A stretch of DNA of 64,000 bases from Stomoxys calcitrans (GCF_963082655.1 NC_081552.1:120206907-120270906), one strand, 5' to 3'. Numbered from the stretch's first letter, positions 10,541-23,946 are shown. Made by a program: numbers and translations. Notes: generated by a model from the letters alone, not told the origin.

Positions 10541-12290
10541 AAAAATAATATAATTTTAAATAAAATTTAAAATAAATAAAATTTAAAATTAGTGTATAAA
10601 ACAGGTTAAAAATTTGAATCATAACATAAATAATTTAAAATTTGAACAAAAGTATTTGAATTAATTTTATTAAATATAATTGAATATTTATCGAAATTGC
10701 AAGCAAAATAAATTAAGAAGTAGTATTAATTTGAATAGAAGATACAAGTATATTTATTAAATTTGTTACTTTATGTTGGAAATGGTTAAATAGTACAGAC
10801 TTAAACCGCCGTTCGTTGGAGATTGTTTGGATATTAGAAGGAAGATTGTTTCAAAGTCTTATTGAATGTATGAAGAAGAAATTATTTGAAAATTGTTTAA
10901 GATGTCTCAGTTGTATTATTCTATTTCCTGTAGCCGATCTTGCCAAGCGTATGAGTTCAAATAAGTATTGTGGCACATTACTATACACAATTTTATGAAA
11001 AACTTAAAATACATCTTATATTAAATGAAACACCGTATAAAAGTTTCGTATATGGGGTAATATGATCTCGTCTTTGCAGACCATAAACATATCTGACATA
11101 ATTATTAAACGCCACTTTCAATTTGTTCATCATTCTCTGACTAAAATATATAATAATGTTGCAACCAACATTGTTTTAGCCAAATGAATCCTTAAAGGAG
11201 TATGATTATAATTAACATAGAGATTTCTTAGATTTCCGTCAGTCCTGCCAACCGCCGATTTTAGCTGGTCACGCCACGTCAAACGACTATAAAATATCGC
11301 CCCAAGGTTTTTAAACTGGGTCAACCATCTCAATTTCCATATCTGACAGTCTTATCGAGATATCGTCTGGTCTGCGGAATGATTCCGTACTTATAATTAA
11401 ACATTTCGATTTCTTTGGATTAAGGCTCAAACCGTTAGCCCTTGCCATAAAACGATTCTGTCGAGATCGCTATTTAAACGTTCAATACAGTTTCGAAAAT
11501 CTGATTGTGGCGCAATAATGTATACCTGAACATCATCCGCATATATATGGATGCAGGAATTTCTAATTTGCGACGGTAAGTCATTGCTGTACAAAGAATA
11601 CAATAATGGACCCAAACTGGGCCCTTGCGGTACTCTACTTTTTATCATTGCCGGACTTGACGTTGTGGCATTGACATAGACAGATTGAAATCTAGATCCA
11701 AGATAAGACTGTATGAGACAACATGCATCAGTAGCAAATTAAAATAGTTCTCAAGCTCAAACCGGAGTATCACAAGGTCAACTGTATCGAATGCCTTTCA
11801 ATGGTCCAACAATACCAAACATGAAATATCCCTCTTGTCCATACTCGCCCTTAAGTCCTCAGAAACTTTTTGCAAAGCCGTCAGACAACTGTGATTGGTT
11901 CTGAATCCGGACTGAAACTCTGTTAATAGCCGATTTTCGGATATATACTCCTTCATTAGTTTACTAAAAAGCATTTCAAATAACTTAGGAAGAACTGGAA
12001 TTATAGCTATGGGCCGATATTTGCCCTTGTCTTTTGAAATCGGAATTACTTTCGCGTGATTCTGGGATAGTTGATCTAGAAAGGATTGAATTATGAATGT
12101 GCAAAACATAAGAATAAATGTATGCAAAAACTATCCGTAAAAACTTTGGATCAATTCCTTCGAAACACACGGCATTCGACTTGATCTCCCTTAAACAATT
12201 ATAAACTTCTTCCTCTGAAAAATGCCTAAAGCCAAATTTGCTTGTATCCATACCAATACTATTATTGCCCAACGGAACGTACCAATACCA
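10541..12290 (-). mobile_element. LINE-2 (Jockey/CR1-like), copy 1, 5'-truncated
   Basis: The right-to-left order on the minus strand is RT N-part, palm, YADD, thumb, 3' UTR and an A/T-rich tail (AAAT-type repeats near 10,545-10,590). The 3' end abuts the HINE at 10,540. It is more decayed than copy 2 at 23.6-27.5 kb. The 5' limit near 12,290 is approximate. Confidence 0.7.
11130..12272 (-). pseudogene. LINE-2 reverse transcriptase remnant
   Basis: Four overlapping minus-strand frames carry one RT: 12,272-11,985 (EEEVYNCLREIKSNA...GIDPKFLRI), 12,127-11,798 (RPIAIIPVLPKLFEMLFSKL, then 'FQSGFRTNHSCLTALQKV'), 11,648-11,427 (SRVPQGPSLGPLLYSLYSND, then YADDVQVYI at ~11,526-11,543) and 11,333-11,130 (thumb, 'NLGAIFYSRLTW'). 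Residue for residue it resembles copy 2. Several frameshifts and a lost endonuclease make it dead. Confidence 0.8.
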
Positions 12291-12608
12291 TTATTCCACC
12301 CACCAAACAATATGATAATAACAATATGGGAATAAGATGAGTACGAACCTTGCGAATAATGATTGCAAATAAAAAAAAAAAAAAACATTTTGGGCTAAGT
12401 GCCTGTGCGGCTTCACTATCTTAACTTTTTGAAATATGCACAGCATTCAACCGAAAGGTATTGGCAAGTCTTGTATGACAACAATGTGGAGATTTTTTGA
12501 AGTCGAGATATATCCATGAGACGTAGAGGTTTGAATTATAAATAAAGAAAATTTCTATTCTGTGTATTGTAGGAGGCACAGCAAAGCGTGTTTGGGTGAA
12601 CAAGTCTA
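12291..12608. other. unassigned non-coding stretch
   Basis: Contains a run of about 15 A's at 12,370-12,385 and no frame with recognisable protein. The A-run could be a retroposed tail but I cannot link it to an element. Confidence 0.4.
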
Positions 12609-14514
12609 TTTATTTTCGACAATTAAAGAGCTTTCAGTGAAACGCCACGCTACGAAAATACCATTTCGCTTGACTAACAGTTTAACAATATATGTGCCTT
12701 AACCTGAATCCCATATGATCTTCATTGGTCCACGAATTTAAGTTTGGATGTAAGGTGAACTCCATTTTTAAAATACTTTATTTCAGCCCGCTACTCTCAT
12801 GATATCTGTTTTAGGGGTGTTTTCGGGGGTGAGGTGGTCTCCCAGACACTTGGCCCTAAAATAATATCAGCATCGTGCTGTTCTCTCAAATATCATTTAT
12901 TTAACCACCATATTGCCATTGGTTTAAGGGGAGTTTACAGGACGAGGCGTCCCCCAAACATATGGCCCCACTATTAGTTATCAAATTCGTTTTATAATCT
13001 CAAATACCTTTCATTTGAGCCACATATTAGCATGCTCGCTAATAGGCTCCTAGAAAATTGGTCCCAAAAGTGGGTATCAATTCTTGCTCTACCGCCCAAT
13101 ACCTTTCATTTAAGCTCCACATTGACATGGTCGGTAAATATGACCGATTTAGGGGTGTTTTGAGGATTGTGATGGTCCCCTAAACACTAAGCCCGGAAAA
13201 TATATCAGCAACGTGCTCTATTCTCATATATCTATTTATCATTTATTTAAAACCCATATTGGCATTGGCCTCAAAATTGGATATCAAATTCGTTTTCAAA
13301 TCTCATTTAAACTCCTTATTGCAAAAGTCAGAAAATATGTCCAGTTTTGGGTATTGGCCCTAAAAACTATTAATATTTAGTTCCACTTTCTTTAAGACCC
13401 AAAATGTCTTGGTGAGCAAATACGTCCTATATGGGGGTTGTTATGGTGGTGGGACGTCCCCTAGACAGTTGGTCCCTAATGTTGTTATCAGATACATGGT
13501 GTACTCCCAAATACCTTTAATTTGAGCCCCATAGTCGGCAAACATGACCGGCTTGGGGGTGTTTTGGGGGATGGGCGGCCACTTAGTGTGCTGGCCTTAA
13601 AAATATATATCGGATTCGTGTTCTACTCTATAAACCCTCTTATTTGAGCCTCATATTGCAATAGTCGGCAAATACTTCCTATTGTGTGGGATGGCCCCAT
13701 ACACATTTTCTCGAATATTGATATCAGATTCGTGCTTTACTCCCAAAGACTTTTCATTTGAGCCCCATATTACTATCGTCGTATATTTGTCAACTTTGGT
13801 AGATGTTTTTGGGAACAGGCGGCCCCTTGATCCCATATTTGGACATCATATTCGAATTCTACACTCAAATACATTTTATTTAAGCCCCATATTGCCATGG
13901 TCAGTAAATAAGTCCTGTTTGGGGGGTGTTTTGGGGAAGGGGTGGACTTCCAGAAACGTGGTCCCACATTTGGATATCAGATTCGTATTCTACTCGCAAA
14001 TACCTTTTATTTGAATCCCATATTGCCATGGTTGGTAAATATGTCCGATTTAGGGGTATTTTAGGGGTTGGGGTGGTCTCCCTAACACTTGGTCCGACAA
14101 TTGGATATCAGACACGTTTTCTTATCGTAAATACCTTTAATTTGAGTCCCATATTGTCGTGATTGGTTTAAATATATGTTTGGTAGGTTTAAGGGAGGGG
14201 CGGCCCCCTAGGTACCCTATCCGAATTTTGGATACTAAATTTTTTGGGGTACTATATGAGAGCATACGAAATTTCACTTAAATCGAACCACCCATCTCCG
14301 AGATCTGGCGTTTCTGAAAATTAGGGTAAGGGGGAGGGTCCGTCCCTCCTTCAGATATCAAAAAAATGTAGTACCCTGTTTTCACAATCTTTGACAATTT
14401 CAAGAAAATCGGTTCATCCGTTTCTGAGTCTATAAGGAACACGCAAACATACAAACAAACAAACAAACCCACAAACAAACACAAATTGATTTTTTATATA
14501 TAAAAAGAAGAAGA
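12609..14514 (-). mobile_element. Helitron-like element, 3'-truncated copy in inverted pair
   Basis: Seen from the minus strand it starts TC at 14,514 after A and has the T/G-rich leader and the conserved 'gaaacggatgaaccgatt' segment. It then has a long array of ~130-bp units (each 'tttgagccccatattg..atggtcgg..aatatg' plus a G-rich block) and ends in the sub-3' text without the terminal CTAG. No Rep/helicase frame is present. All longer frames run across units and are not genes. Confidence 0.75.
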
Positions 14515-15637
14515 TATGTCGCAAGCCCAAAAAATTCAGTGGATATTTTTGATGTAATGACATTTTTTCTCGATTTGGGTGTTATGGAATAAATAAAGTT
14601 GGACTATGTGACACAGTTGGTTTTGGATATTATGACATATTAGAAAGCAAAAATCTCACTATACCCAAATCCTAATTTTGTGACGGTTATTTAAGCTTTC
14701 TCTCATTTGAAAAAATTGGTTTTGGGCTTTGTGTTATCTTCTAGGCGGTATGACATTTATCGTTTTGGGCGAAATAACGCAATTCCCTTAAATCAATAAC
14801 CATACCAGTTCTCTTAACTGACATTTGTAAAAAACTCGATTTTATTTTGATGTCAACCTTGATGCATATTTTATTAATAAGAAGACTTACTCAAAATGTC
14901 TAAACAAATTATAATGTTTTCTCTTGTTATCTTTTATCAATAGAGGTTCTTTCACGAACTTTTCCATTCTACACTTCAAAGGGCGGTAGAAGCAATTATG
15001 TTGTTATTCAATGGCTGCTCAAGTTGGTTGGTCACCTATGATCAATCAGTTGTGAAAAGAAAATCAGACAGACATTTGAACAGCACTTCTTGTAATGGCG
15101 CCCAAATGCTAACAAAGCATAATGTCCATTTGCCAACTAATGGCTGTTCTTTTCGATTCTGTCTTCGCAGCTGTGTTGTTGTTTGTCAAGTTTACAAATA
15201 GCTACCGGATGTCAAAAGACTGTTTTGTTAACCTGATATGGAGATGAAAGATTGCCTTTCTCTATATGTTCGCAAAGATAAATGTTAGATGTGTGTGTGT
15301 GTGCTTGTATTTCAATAGGGCCATTTTACTGATGATTGTTGTGGAAACATCTTTGTTAAAGCTATTCTGTAAGTTTGGTACTTTGAACGAATGTGCTCAT
15401 ATTTGTATGTAATAGTGTGCATGTATAACTATCGAATAATTTAAATATTTTGAAGACTTTGATGTTTTGACAAGGTTTCAGTAGAGTCGGTATATTTTTA
15501 GGAAACCAAATTTAATCACATGGTTTCTTTTAAAATTCAGAGAGATATTTCGTTACTTTATATACGTTTTCGCAACAATAGTTGAATTGTGTATCAGAGA
15601 AATATAGTATATGCTATCTGCAGCAGCTGTAAATTTT
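14515..15637. other. AT-rich single-copy-looking spacer
   Basis: No resemblance to the repeats elsewhere in the window and no frame above ~67 codons with protein-like composition. A short (GT)n run lies at ~15,290. It could be ancestral host DNA between element insertions. Confidence 0.5.
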
Positions 15638-16775
15638 TATACCCTCCACCATAAGATGGGGGGTATACTAATTTATTCATTCTGTTTGTAACTACTCGAA
15701 ATATTCGTCTGAGACCCCATAAAGTATATATATTCTTGATCGTCGCGACATTTTATGTCGATCTAGCCATGTCCGTCCGTCCGTCCGTCTGTCTGTCGAA
15801 AGCACGCTAACTTCCGAAGGAGTAAAGCTAGCCGCTTGAAATTTTGCACAAATACCTCTTATTAGTGTAGGTCGGTTGGTATTGTAAATGGGCCATATCG
15901 GTCCATGTTTTGATATAGCTGCCATATAAACCGATCTTGGGTCTTGATTTCTTGAGCCTCTAGAGGGCGCAATTCTTATTCCATTTGAATTAATTTTGGC
16001 ACGACGTGTTTTGTTATGATATCCAACAACTGTGCCAAGTATGGTTCAAATCGGTCCATAACCTAATATAGCTGCCATATAAACCGATCTTGGGTCTTGA
16101 CTTCTTGAGCCTCTAGAGTGCGCAATTCTTATCCAATTGGAATGAAATTTTGCACGACGTGTTTTGTTATGATATCCAACAACTGTGCCAGTGTATGGTT
16201 CAAATCGGTCTATAACCTAATATAGCTGCCATATAAACCGATCTTGGGTCTTGACTTCTTGAGCCTCTAGAGTGCGCTATTCTTATCCAATTGGAATGAA
16301 ATTTTGCACGACGTGTTTTGTTATGATATCCAACATCTGTGCCAAGTATGGTTCAAATCGGTCCATAACCTGATATAGCTGACATATTAACCGATCTGGG
16401 ATCTTGACTTCTTAAGCCTCTAGAGGTCGCAATTATTATCCGAATTGTCTGAAATTGTGTACTACGGATCTTCTCATGACCATCAACATACGTGTTTATT
16501 ATGATCTGAATCGGTCTATAGCCCGATACAGCTCCCATATAAATCGATCTCTCTATTTTACTTCTTGAGCCCCCAAAGGGCGCAATTCTTATTCGAATTG
16601 GCTGACATTTTACATAGGTCTCCAACATGTAATAATATAATAATAGCAGAGCAAATCTTTTCTTTTATCCTTTTTTACCTAAGAAGAGATGCCGGGAGAA
16701 GAACTCGGCAAATGCGATCCATGGTGGAGGGTATGTAAGATTCGGCCCGGCCGAACTTAGCACGCTTTTACTTGT
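15638..16775 (+). mobile_element. HINE-A repeat, full length
   Basis: TATACCCTCCACC start after a T run, conserved 5' block, about five ~153-bp units, inverted start copy, hairpin and ACTTGT end followed by T. The mariner at 16,786 lies ten bases downstream. Confidence 0.85.
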
Positions 16776-16785
16776 TGTTGTTATA

Positions 16786-17736
16786 TTGGTTGCCCAAAAA
16801 GTAATTGTCGGTAATATAGTAGTAATAAAGTCGGCGTTGACAGTTTTTTTCAACGGCTTGTGACTCTGTAATTGCATTCTTTCTTCTGTCAGTTATCAGC
16901 TGTTACTTTTAGCTTGCTTTAGAAAAAAAGTGCGCGAAATTTTGTTACATATGTTTGTTTGGCGTCAATTTTAATATGGGTACCACATGTATTGAAAGAA
17001 ATTCATTTAACAAACCGAATCAACGCTTGTGATATGCACCTTAAACGCAATGAATTCGATCCGTTTTTAAAACGAATCATAACTGGAGATGAAAAATGGA
17101 TTGTTTACAACAACGTTAGTCGAAAACGATCATGGTCCAAGCATGGTGAACCAGCTCAACCACTTCAAAGGCTGATATCCACCAAAAGAAGGTTATGCTG
17201 TCTGTTTGGTGGGATTGGAAGGGTGTGGTATATTTTGAACTGCTTCCAAGGAACCAAACGATTAATTCGGATGTTTACTGTCAACAATTGGAAAAATTTA
17301 ATACAGCCATCAAGGAGAAGCGACCAGAATTGGTCAATCGTAAAGGTGTCATATTCCACCAGGACAACGCTAGACCGCACACATCTTTGGTCACCCGCCA
17401 AAAACTGAGTGAGCTTGGCTGGGAACTTTTGATGCATCCACCATATAGCCCTGACCTTGCACCATCAGACTACCATTTATTTCGATCTTTGCAGAACTCC
17501 TTAAATGGTAAAACTTTCGGCAATGATGAGGCTATAAAATCGCACTTGGTTCAGTTTTTTGCAGATAAAGGCCAGAAGTTCTATGAGCGTGGAATACTAA
17601 ATTTGCCAGGAAGATGGCAAAAGGTTATCGAACAAAGTGGCAATTATATATATTTGATTAAAGTTCATTCTAAGTTTTATTAAAATTGCATTTACTTTCT
17701 TTTAAAAAATCCGCAATTACTTTTTAGGCAACCCAA
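16786..17736 (+). mobile_element. mariner element (cecropia-like), internally deleted, copy 1
   Basis: Terminal inverted repeats of ~28 bp (TTGGTTGCCCAAAAAGTAAT at the left, its complement TTACTTTTTAGGCAACCCAA at the right, with small differences) are flanked by TA on both sides. It is 951 bp, against about 1.3 kb for a complete mariner. The internal transposase lacks the N-terminal DNA-binding part. It is nearly identical to the copy at 32,375 and carries the same deletion and frameshift. The TIR text and the transposase resemble the Hsmar1/cecropia group. Confidence 0.92.
16959..17683 (+). pseudogene. mariner transposase, N-terminal deletion and frameshift
   Basis: The first frame (to ~17,170) holds 'WVPHVLKEIHLTNRINACDM' and 'ITGDEKWIVYNN' with the first catalytic Asp. 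The reading then needs a one-base shift near 'cttcaaaggc', after which 'KKVMLSVWWDWKGVVYFELL', 'HQDNARPHTS' (second Asp) and 'YSPDLAPSDYHLF' (third Asp) follow to the stop at 17,683. The second and third Asp are 34 residues apart (D34D, diagnostic of mariner). Roughly the first 110 residues, including both helix-turn-helix motifs, are absent, so it could not bind its ends even without the frameshift. Confidence 0.92.
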
Positions 17737-17756
17737 TATATATGTGATATAACAAA

Positions 17757-19754
17757 TCTTATATTGTATATAAAAATCAATTTGTGATTGGTGGTTTGTA
17801 TGTTTGTGTGTTCCTTATAGACTCAGAAACGGCTGAACCGATTTTCCTGAAATTTTCACAGATGGTGCATAATGACCCAGGTGGTGAAAATAGGGTACTA
17901 CATTTTTTGATATCTGAAGGAGGGCGGACCCTCCCCCTTACCCTAATTTTCAGAAACGCCAGATCTCGGAGATGAGTGGTGCGATCTAATCGAAATTTTG
18001 TGTGCTCTCATATAGTACCCTAAAAATAAAAATTTGGTATCCAAATTTTGGATGGGGTACCTAGGGGGGCCGCCCCACCCTAAAACCTACCAAACATATA
18101 CTTAGATCAATCGCAACAATATGGGACTCAAATGAAAGGTATTTAGGATAAGAAAACGTATCTGATATCCAATTGTCGAACCAAGTGCTAGGGGGACTAC
18201 CTCAAGCCCCAAAACACCCCTAAATCGGACATATTTACCGATCATGGCAATATGGGACTCAAATGAAAGGTATTTGCGAGTAGAATACGAATCTGATATC
18301 CAAACAGGTCTTGTTTACTGACCATGGGGATATGGGGCTTAAATAAAAGGTATTTGAGTGTAAAATTAGAATCTAATATCCAAATATGGGACCAAGTGTT
18401 TGGGGGCCGCCTCTCCCCAAAATCATCCCCCTAAGGGGAAAAATTTACGACAATACCCATATGGGGCTTAAATGAAAGGTCTTTGTGAGTAAAGAACGAA
18501 TCTGATATCAATATTTGGGAAAAGTGTCTATGGGGCCACCCCACCCCCACAACACCACCCAAATAGTGAGTATTTGCTGATTTTTGCAATATGAGGCTTA
18601 AATAAGAGGGTTTTTATAGTGGAACAGGAATCCGATATATGTTTTCAAGGCCAACTCACAGAGTGGCCGCCCATCCCCCAAAACACCCCCTAAGCCAGTC
18701 ACGTTTGCCGACTATGGAAATATGGGGCTCGAATTAAAGGTATTTGGAAGTAGACCACGTATCTGTTATCAACATTAGGGACCAACTGTCTAGCGGACGT
18801 CCCACCACCATAACAACCCCCAAATAGGACGTATTTGCTCACCAAGACAATTTGGGTCGTAAAGAGAGTGGAACTAAATATTTATAGTTTTTAGGGCCAA
18901 TACCCAAAACCAGACATATTTGCTGACTTTTGCAATAAGGAGTTTAAATGAGATTACAAAACGAATTTTATATCCAATTTTAATCCATTATACAATTTGT
19001 ATATTCCAATCCCCAAAACACCCCCAAATCGGCCATATTTACCGACCATGCCAATGTGGAGATTAAATAAAAGGTATTGAGGGGTAGAGCAAGAATTGAT
19101 ACTTACTTTCGGGACCAATTTTCTGGAGGTTAACCCCTTTCCCAAAATACCCCACAAGCAGCAATTTTTTAGTGAACATTGCAAAATGGGGCACACAAAA
19201 AGGTATTTGGGAGTAGAATACGAATTTGATATCCAAATTTAGGACCGTGGGGTTAGGGAATCATCCCTTCCCCAAAACACCCCGCAAAGGGTAAAAAATT
19301 TTCGACTATACCAATATGTGGTATTTAAGATTAGAAAACTTATTTCATAACCTATTTTGGGCCATGTGCTTGGGGGACGCCTCATCGTGTAAACTCCCCT
19401 AAACCAATGGCAATATGGGGTTTAAATAAATGGTTTTTTGAAAGAAGAGCACGATGCTGATATTTTTTCACGGCCAAGTGCCTGGAGGACCATCTCACCT
19501 TCGAAAACACCCCTAAATCAGATATCGTGAGAGTAGCGGGCTGAAATAAAGTATTTTAAGAATGGAGTACACCTTACCTACAAACTCAAATTCGTAGACC
19601 AATAAAGATCATATGGGATACGGACAAAGGCACTTATATTGTTAAATTGCTAGACAAGCGATATACTATTTTCGTCAAAAATAAATATTCCAAGGAAACT
19701 TTTGTCCCATATAAAGTAAAAGAAGGCGCAGCGGAGCGGGACCGGGTCAGGTAG
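17757..19754 (+). mobile_element. Helitron-like element, full length
   Basis: Starts TC (17,757) after A; the leader 'ataaaaatcaatttgtg', then 'gaaacggctgaaccgatt', a long array of ~130-bp units, then the 3' part (aaagtaaaagaaggcgcagc) and an imperfect GC palindrome. It ends GTAG (expected CTAG, one substitution) followed by T. The 1998 bp contain no Rep/helicase, so it is non-autonomous. It is inverted relative to the copy at 12,609-14,514. Confidence 0.82.
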
Positions 19755-20179
19755 TAATATAAAAAATTCAATTAAATTTTTTAACAATATCTAGTTCTGT
19801 AAAGTATAAGAATAAAAACAAAAACGATTTAGTCATATACCATACCTGTCAATAATTCTTCTGGAATTTAAAATTGTAAAAGTCCATGCTGTTTACGAAA
19901 CAGATAGAAAAACTTTTCTGTTTTCGATCACCCAACTTCATAATTTTAGCTGACAGAAACTAACAACGTAAAGAGCTTGCCCATTAACCTTTATATATGT
20001 ATCTCAACATTAACCAATTTTCCGAATTAAGCTTTATCCTATTGAATGGAACTTTCACTTACGACATTATGTTCAGTTATGCCAATATAAACCACGCTAA
20101 ATTATATACTATTTTGCGGAAAATCCACCATGATGAATCTACAAAAAATTTGTATAGGCCAAACTTAATACCCATTTTG
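19755..20179. other. AT-rich unassigned spacer
   Basis: No repeat of the window and no credible coding frame. Frames on both strands across 19,997-20,274 extend into the following HINE relic. Confidence 0.45.
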
Positions 20180-20400
20180 TATGCCAACCACCATAGGAGG
20201 TGGTATATTAATCTAGTTATTCCGTTTGTAACACCCCAATCGATTGTGTGACTGTCATAACATTGTTTATCCATCTAGCCATGTCCATCCGCCCGTCCCT
20301 CCGTCGAGCGAAATCATGATAGCGCTCGAACGAATAAACATATCCGCTTAAAATAATGCACAAATGCAAATTTGCCCGTAAACGTTGGGGATTGCAAACT
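20180..20400 (+). mobile_element. old HINE 5' block
   Basis: A diverged HINE start (tatgccaaccaccataggag), 'tccgtttgtaacacc' and 'ccatctagccatgtccatcc' are recognisable, then similarity fades. 20,401-20,712 holds no recognisable feature apart from a T run. Confidence 0.55.
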
Positions 20401-20712
20401 TGCCCATGGAAATTCCATTAAGGAATGGGGCAAACTTCTCACATAACAACACCCAGATAAATTAGTCTGCTGATATCAGCGAACACTGTCTGCTGATAAC
20501 AAATTAAACTTTTTTTTTTAATGAAACCATACAAAATGTTCGAAATTTCAAGCAACATATGTATATATTAATTTAGAAGTTATTTTGTTTGCTGTTATTT
20601 AAAATAGTTTAAGAATTATTAAAATGCAGAAAATAAAAAGAAAACATACGCTTTATGCGCCTAACATTAAAATATGAGATGAAACAAACACATTTTTTTA
20701 TATATTTGGTGA

Positions 20713-21888
20713 GAAATTTCGTCATTCTGTTTGTAACACCTCGAAACATGCGTCTAAAACTCCATAAAGTATATATATTTTTGATACTTTTTATTAGTGT
20801 AGGTCAGTCAATATTGTAAATGGGCCAAATCGATTCCCTGTTTGGACAAAGCTGCCATATAAACCGATCTTGGGTCTTGACTTCTTAAGCCTCTAGAGGG
20901 CGCGATTCTACTCCGATTTTATTGAAATTTTGCACGAAGTGTTTTGGTGGCACTTCCAACAAACAACTACGCTATGTATGGTTTTAATCGGTTCATGTTT
21001 TGATATAGCTGCCATATAAACCGTTCGTGGGTCTTGACTTCTTGAGCCCCTAGAGGGCGCAATTCTCTTCCGATTTAACTGAAATTTTGCATGCAGTGTT
21101 TTGGTATCACTTTCAACAATTACGCTAAGTATGGTTAAATTGGTCGATGTTTTGATATAGCTGTAATATAAACCGATCTTGGGTCTTGATTTCTTGAGAC
21201 TCTAGAGGGCGCAATTCTCCGATTTAACTAAAATTTTGCACGTAGTGTTTTGGTATCACTTTCAACGAATGTGCTATATATGATTCAAATCGGTTCATAA
21301 TCTGGTATAGCTGTCTTATAAACCGATCTTGGAACTTGACTTCTTGAGCCAATAGAGCGAGCAATCCTCATCCGATTTGGCAGAAATTTTGCATGAGGTG
21401 TTTTATTATGACTTTCAATAATTGTGCTAAGTATGGCGTAAACCTGGTATAGCTGCCATATAAACCGATCTGGGATCTTGACTTCTTGAACCTCTAGAGG
21501 GCGCAATTCTCATCCGATTTGGCTGAAATTTTGTACAACAGCTTCTCTCATGAACTTCAACATACGTGTCTAATATGGTCTGAATCGATCAATAGCTTGA
21601 TGCAGCTCCCATATAAATCTATCTCCCGATTTTTTTCTTGAGCCCTAACAAGGCGCAATTCTTATCCGAATGAACTGAAATATTACACAATAACTTCTAC
21701 AATGTTCAGCATTCATTTATGGTCCGAATCGGACTAAAACCTGACATAGCTCCAATAGCATAACAGTTCTTATTCAATATTTTATGTTTGTCTAAAAAGA
21801 GATACCGCGCATAGAACTCGACAAATGCGATCAATGGTGGAGGGTATATAAGATTCGGCCCGGCCGATCTTAGCACGCTCTTACTTGT
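20713..21888 (+). mobile_element. HINE-A repeat, 5' end damaged
   Basis: Begins inside the 5' block (atttcgtcattctgtttgta), lacks the 'ccgtccgtctgtc' segment, then has about six units of ~153 bp, inverted start copy, hairpin (here GGCCGATCTT on the right arm) and ACTTGT at 21,888 followed by T. 21,889-22,205 after it is AT-rich with nothing recognisable. Confidence 0.8.
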
Positions 21889-22205
21889 TTCATATTTGAT
21901 GTGCCATGTGCGATTCCTGCCAAATTTCGAGTGAAAATGTGAACCCCAAATGAATGAAATTTGAGCTATATGATACAAAATTTTCCATGATTTGACACTT
22001 TAGATTTTTTTGTCCCGTTTGATACATACATTTCCTTATTTTAGATATTGCGAGTGACCTAAAATCTGGTTGAAATTTTCGAGATATTGGGATACGTGAA
22101 CTCAATTTCAGCATTTTTTGAACATAGTTATAAAAAAAATTCTTATACGTTCCAATACCAATTTCATAAAAATTTAACATATGATAAACCTTAATTTATT
22201 ACATA

Positions 22206-23395
22206 CTAGCTGACACGGGCACGCTCCGCTGTGCCTTCTTTTACTTTATATGAAACAAAATTTTTCATGGAAAATTAATTTTCGACAATGAAATACAATA
22301 CCATGCTAACTTGACTAATAGTTTAATAATACAAGTGCCTTTATCTGAATACCATATGATCTTCATTGGTCCACGAATTTAAGCTTGGATGTAAAGTGTA
22401 CTCCATTCTTAAAATACTTCATTTTAGCTCGATATTCTCATGATGTCTGATTTAGTGGTGTTTTCGTTGGAGAGGTGGTCTCCTAGATACTTGGCCCTGG
22501 CCCTTGGATGGGCGGCCACTCAGTGAGTTGGTTTTGTAAATACAATATATATCGGATTCGTGTTCCACTTTAAAAACCCTCTTATTTGAGACATATTGCA
22601 ATAGTCGGCAAGTACTTCCTTTTTGGGTGGTGTTGTGGGGGTGGGGTGGCCCCATAGACACTTTTCCCGAATATTGATATCAAATTCGTGCTTTACCCCC
22701 AAAGACTTTTCATTTGAGCCCCATATTGCTATGGTCCTAAATTTGTCCCCTTTGGGGAATGTTCTTGGGGAGAGTCGGCCACCCAAACACTTGGTCCCAT
22801 ATTTGGATATCAGAATCAAATTCTACACTCAAATACCTTTTTTTAAGCCCCATAATCCCATGGTCAGTAAATAAGTCCTGTTTGGGGCGTGTTTTGGAGA
22901 AGGGGTGGACCCCCAGAAACGTGGTCCCACATTTGGATATTAGATTCGTATTCTACTCGCAAATATCTTTCATTTGAGTCCCATATTGCCATGGTCGGTA
23001 AATATGTCCGATTTAGGGCTGTTTTGGTTCGACAATTGGATATAAGATACGTTTTCTTATCCTTAATACCTTTCATTTGAGTCCCATATTGTCGTGATTG
23101 GTGTAAATATATGTTTGGTAGGTTTTAGAGTGGGGCGGCCCCCTATATACCCCATTCGAAATTTGGATACCAAATTTTTATTTTTAGGGTACCATTTGAG
23201 AGCACAAACATTTCTGAAAATTAGGGTAAGGGGAGGGGTCCGCCCCCCTTCAGATATCAAAAAATGTAATACCCTATTTTCACCACGGGATCATTATGCA
23301 CCATCTGTGAAAATTTCAAGAAAATCGGTCCAGTCGTTTCTGTGTCTATAAGAACCACACAAACAAACACAAATTGATTTTTATATATAAAAAGA
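22206..23395 (-). mobile_element. Helitron-like element, full length, short array
   Basis: From the minus strand: A|TC at 23,395, leader, the conserved 'gaaacgactggaccgatt' segment, a few ~130-bp units, 3' part, then CTAG at 22,206 followed by T. At 1190 bp it is the shortest complete copy here. Both termini and the A/T flanks are directly visible. Confidence 0.85.
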
Positions 23396-23522
23396 TTCTA
23401 GACACATTCTTTTTGTTGGTTTATTTCCTCAATGCATGTAATTCATAAAGTTGTAAAGTTATGTTGCATCGAAATTGAGGGTTCGCCCTTGACAGCGCGC
23501 TTTTTGAAAAATCTTATATATA
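23396..23522. other. short unassigned spacer
   Basis: 127 bases between a Helitron and a HINE with nothing recognisable. Confidence 0.4.
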
Positions 23523-23946
23523 ACAAGTAAGAGCGTGCTAAGTTTGGCCGGGCCGAATCTTATATACCCTCCATCATGGATCGCTTTTGTTGAATTCTAT
23601 ATGCGGTATCTCTTTTGTAATTTGTAATTTATTTATTTACACCCGCACAACAAGAATATAAAATTCTTATAATTAAAGTGCGGGTAATATCTCCAACAAT
23701 TGTACATAGTAAACACTTAAAACTAAGAATCTATAGCTATACAATACATCACAGATTTTGAATGAATAACTTACGGAAAAAACTAACAATTGTGGCTTTG
23801 TAGATTTGAATTTAAAAGAAAAAAAAAAACAAAAGTGAATTTATCAATTAAAGAGGAATTTGTAGACTTAGTTGATCCGAAAAAAAAAGAAATTAAGGTA
23901 AGTATAGAAGAATAAAAATAAATATATAAATGAGTCTTAACATTCA

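Noticed and set aside
12609..14514. CRISPR-like or satellite array
   Set aside because: Units are ~130 bp, diverged, without unique spacers, and lie within defined Helitron termini.
15285..15305. (GT)n microsatellite as a regulatory element
   Set aside because: Only about seven repeats; ordinary for insect intergenic DNA.
17165..17437. 90-codon minus-strand frame within mariner (also 32,744-33,016)
   Set aside because: Antisense of the transposase; present in both copies only because they are near identical.
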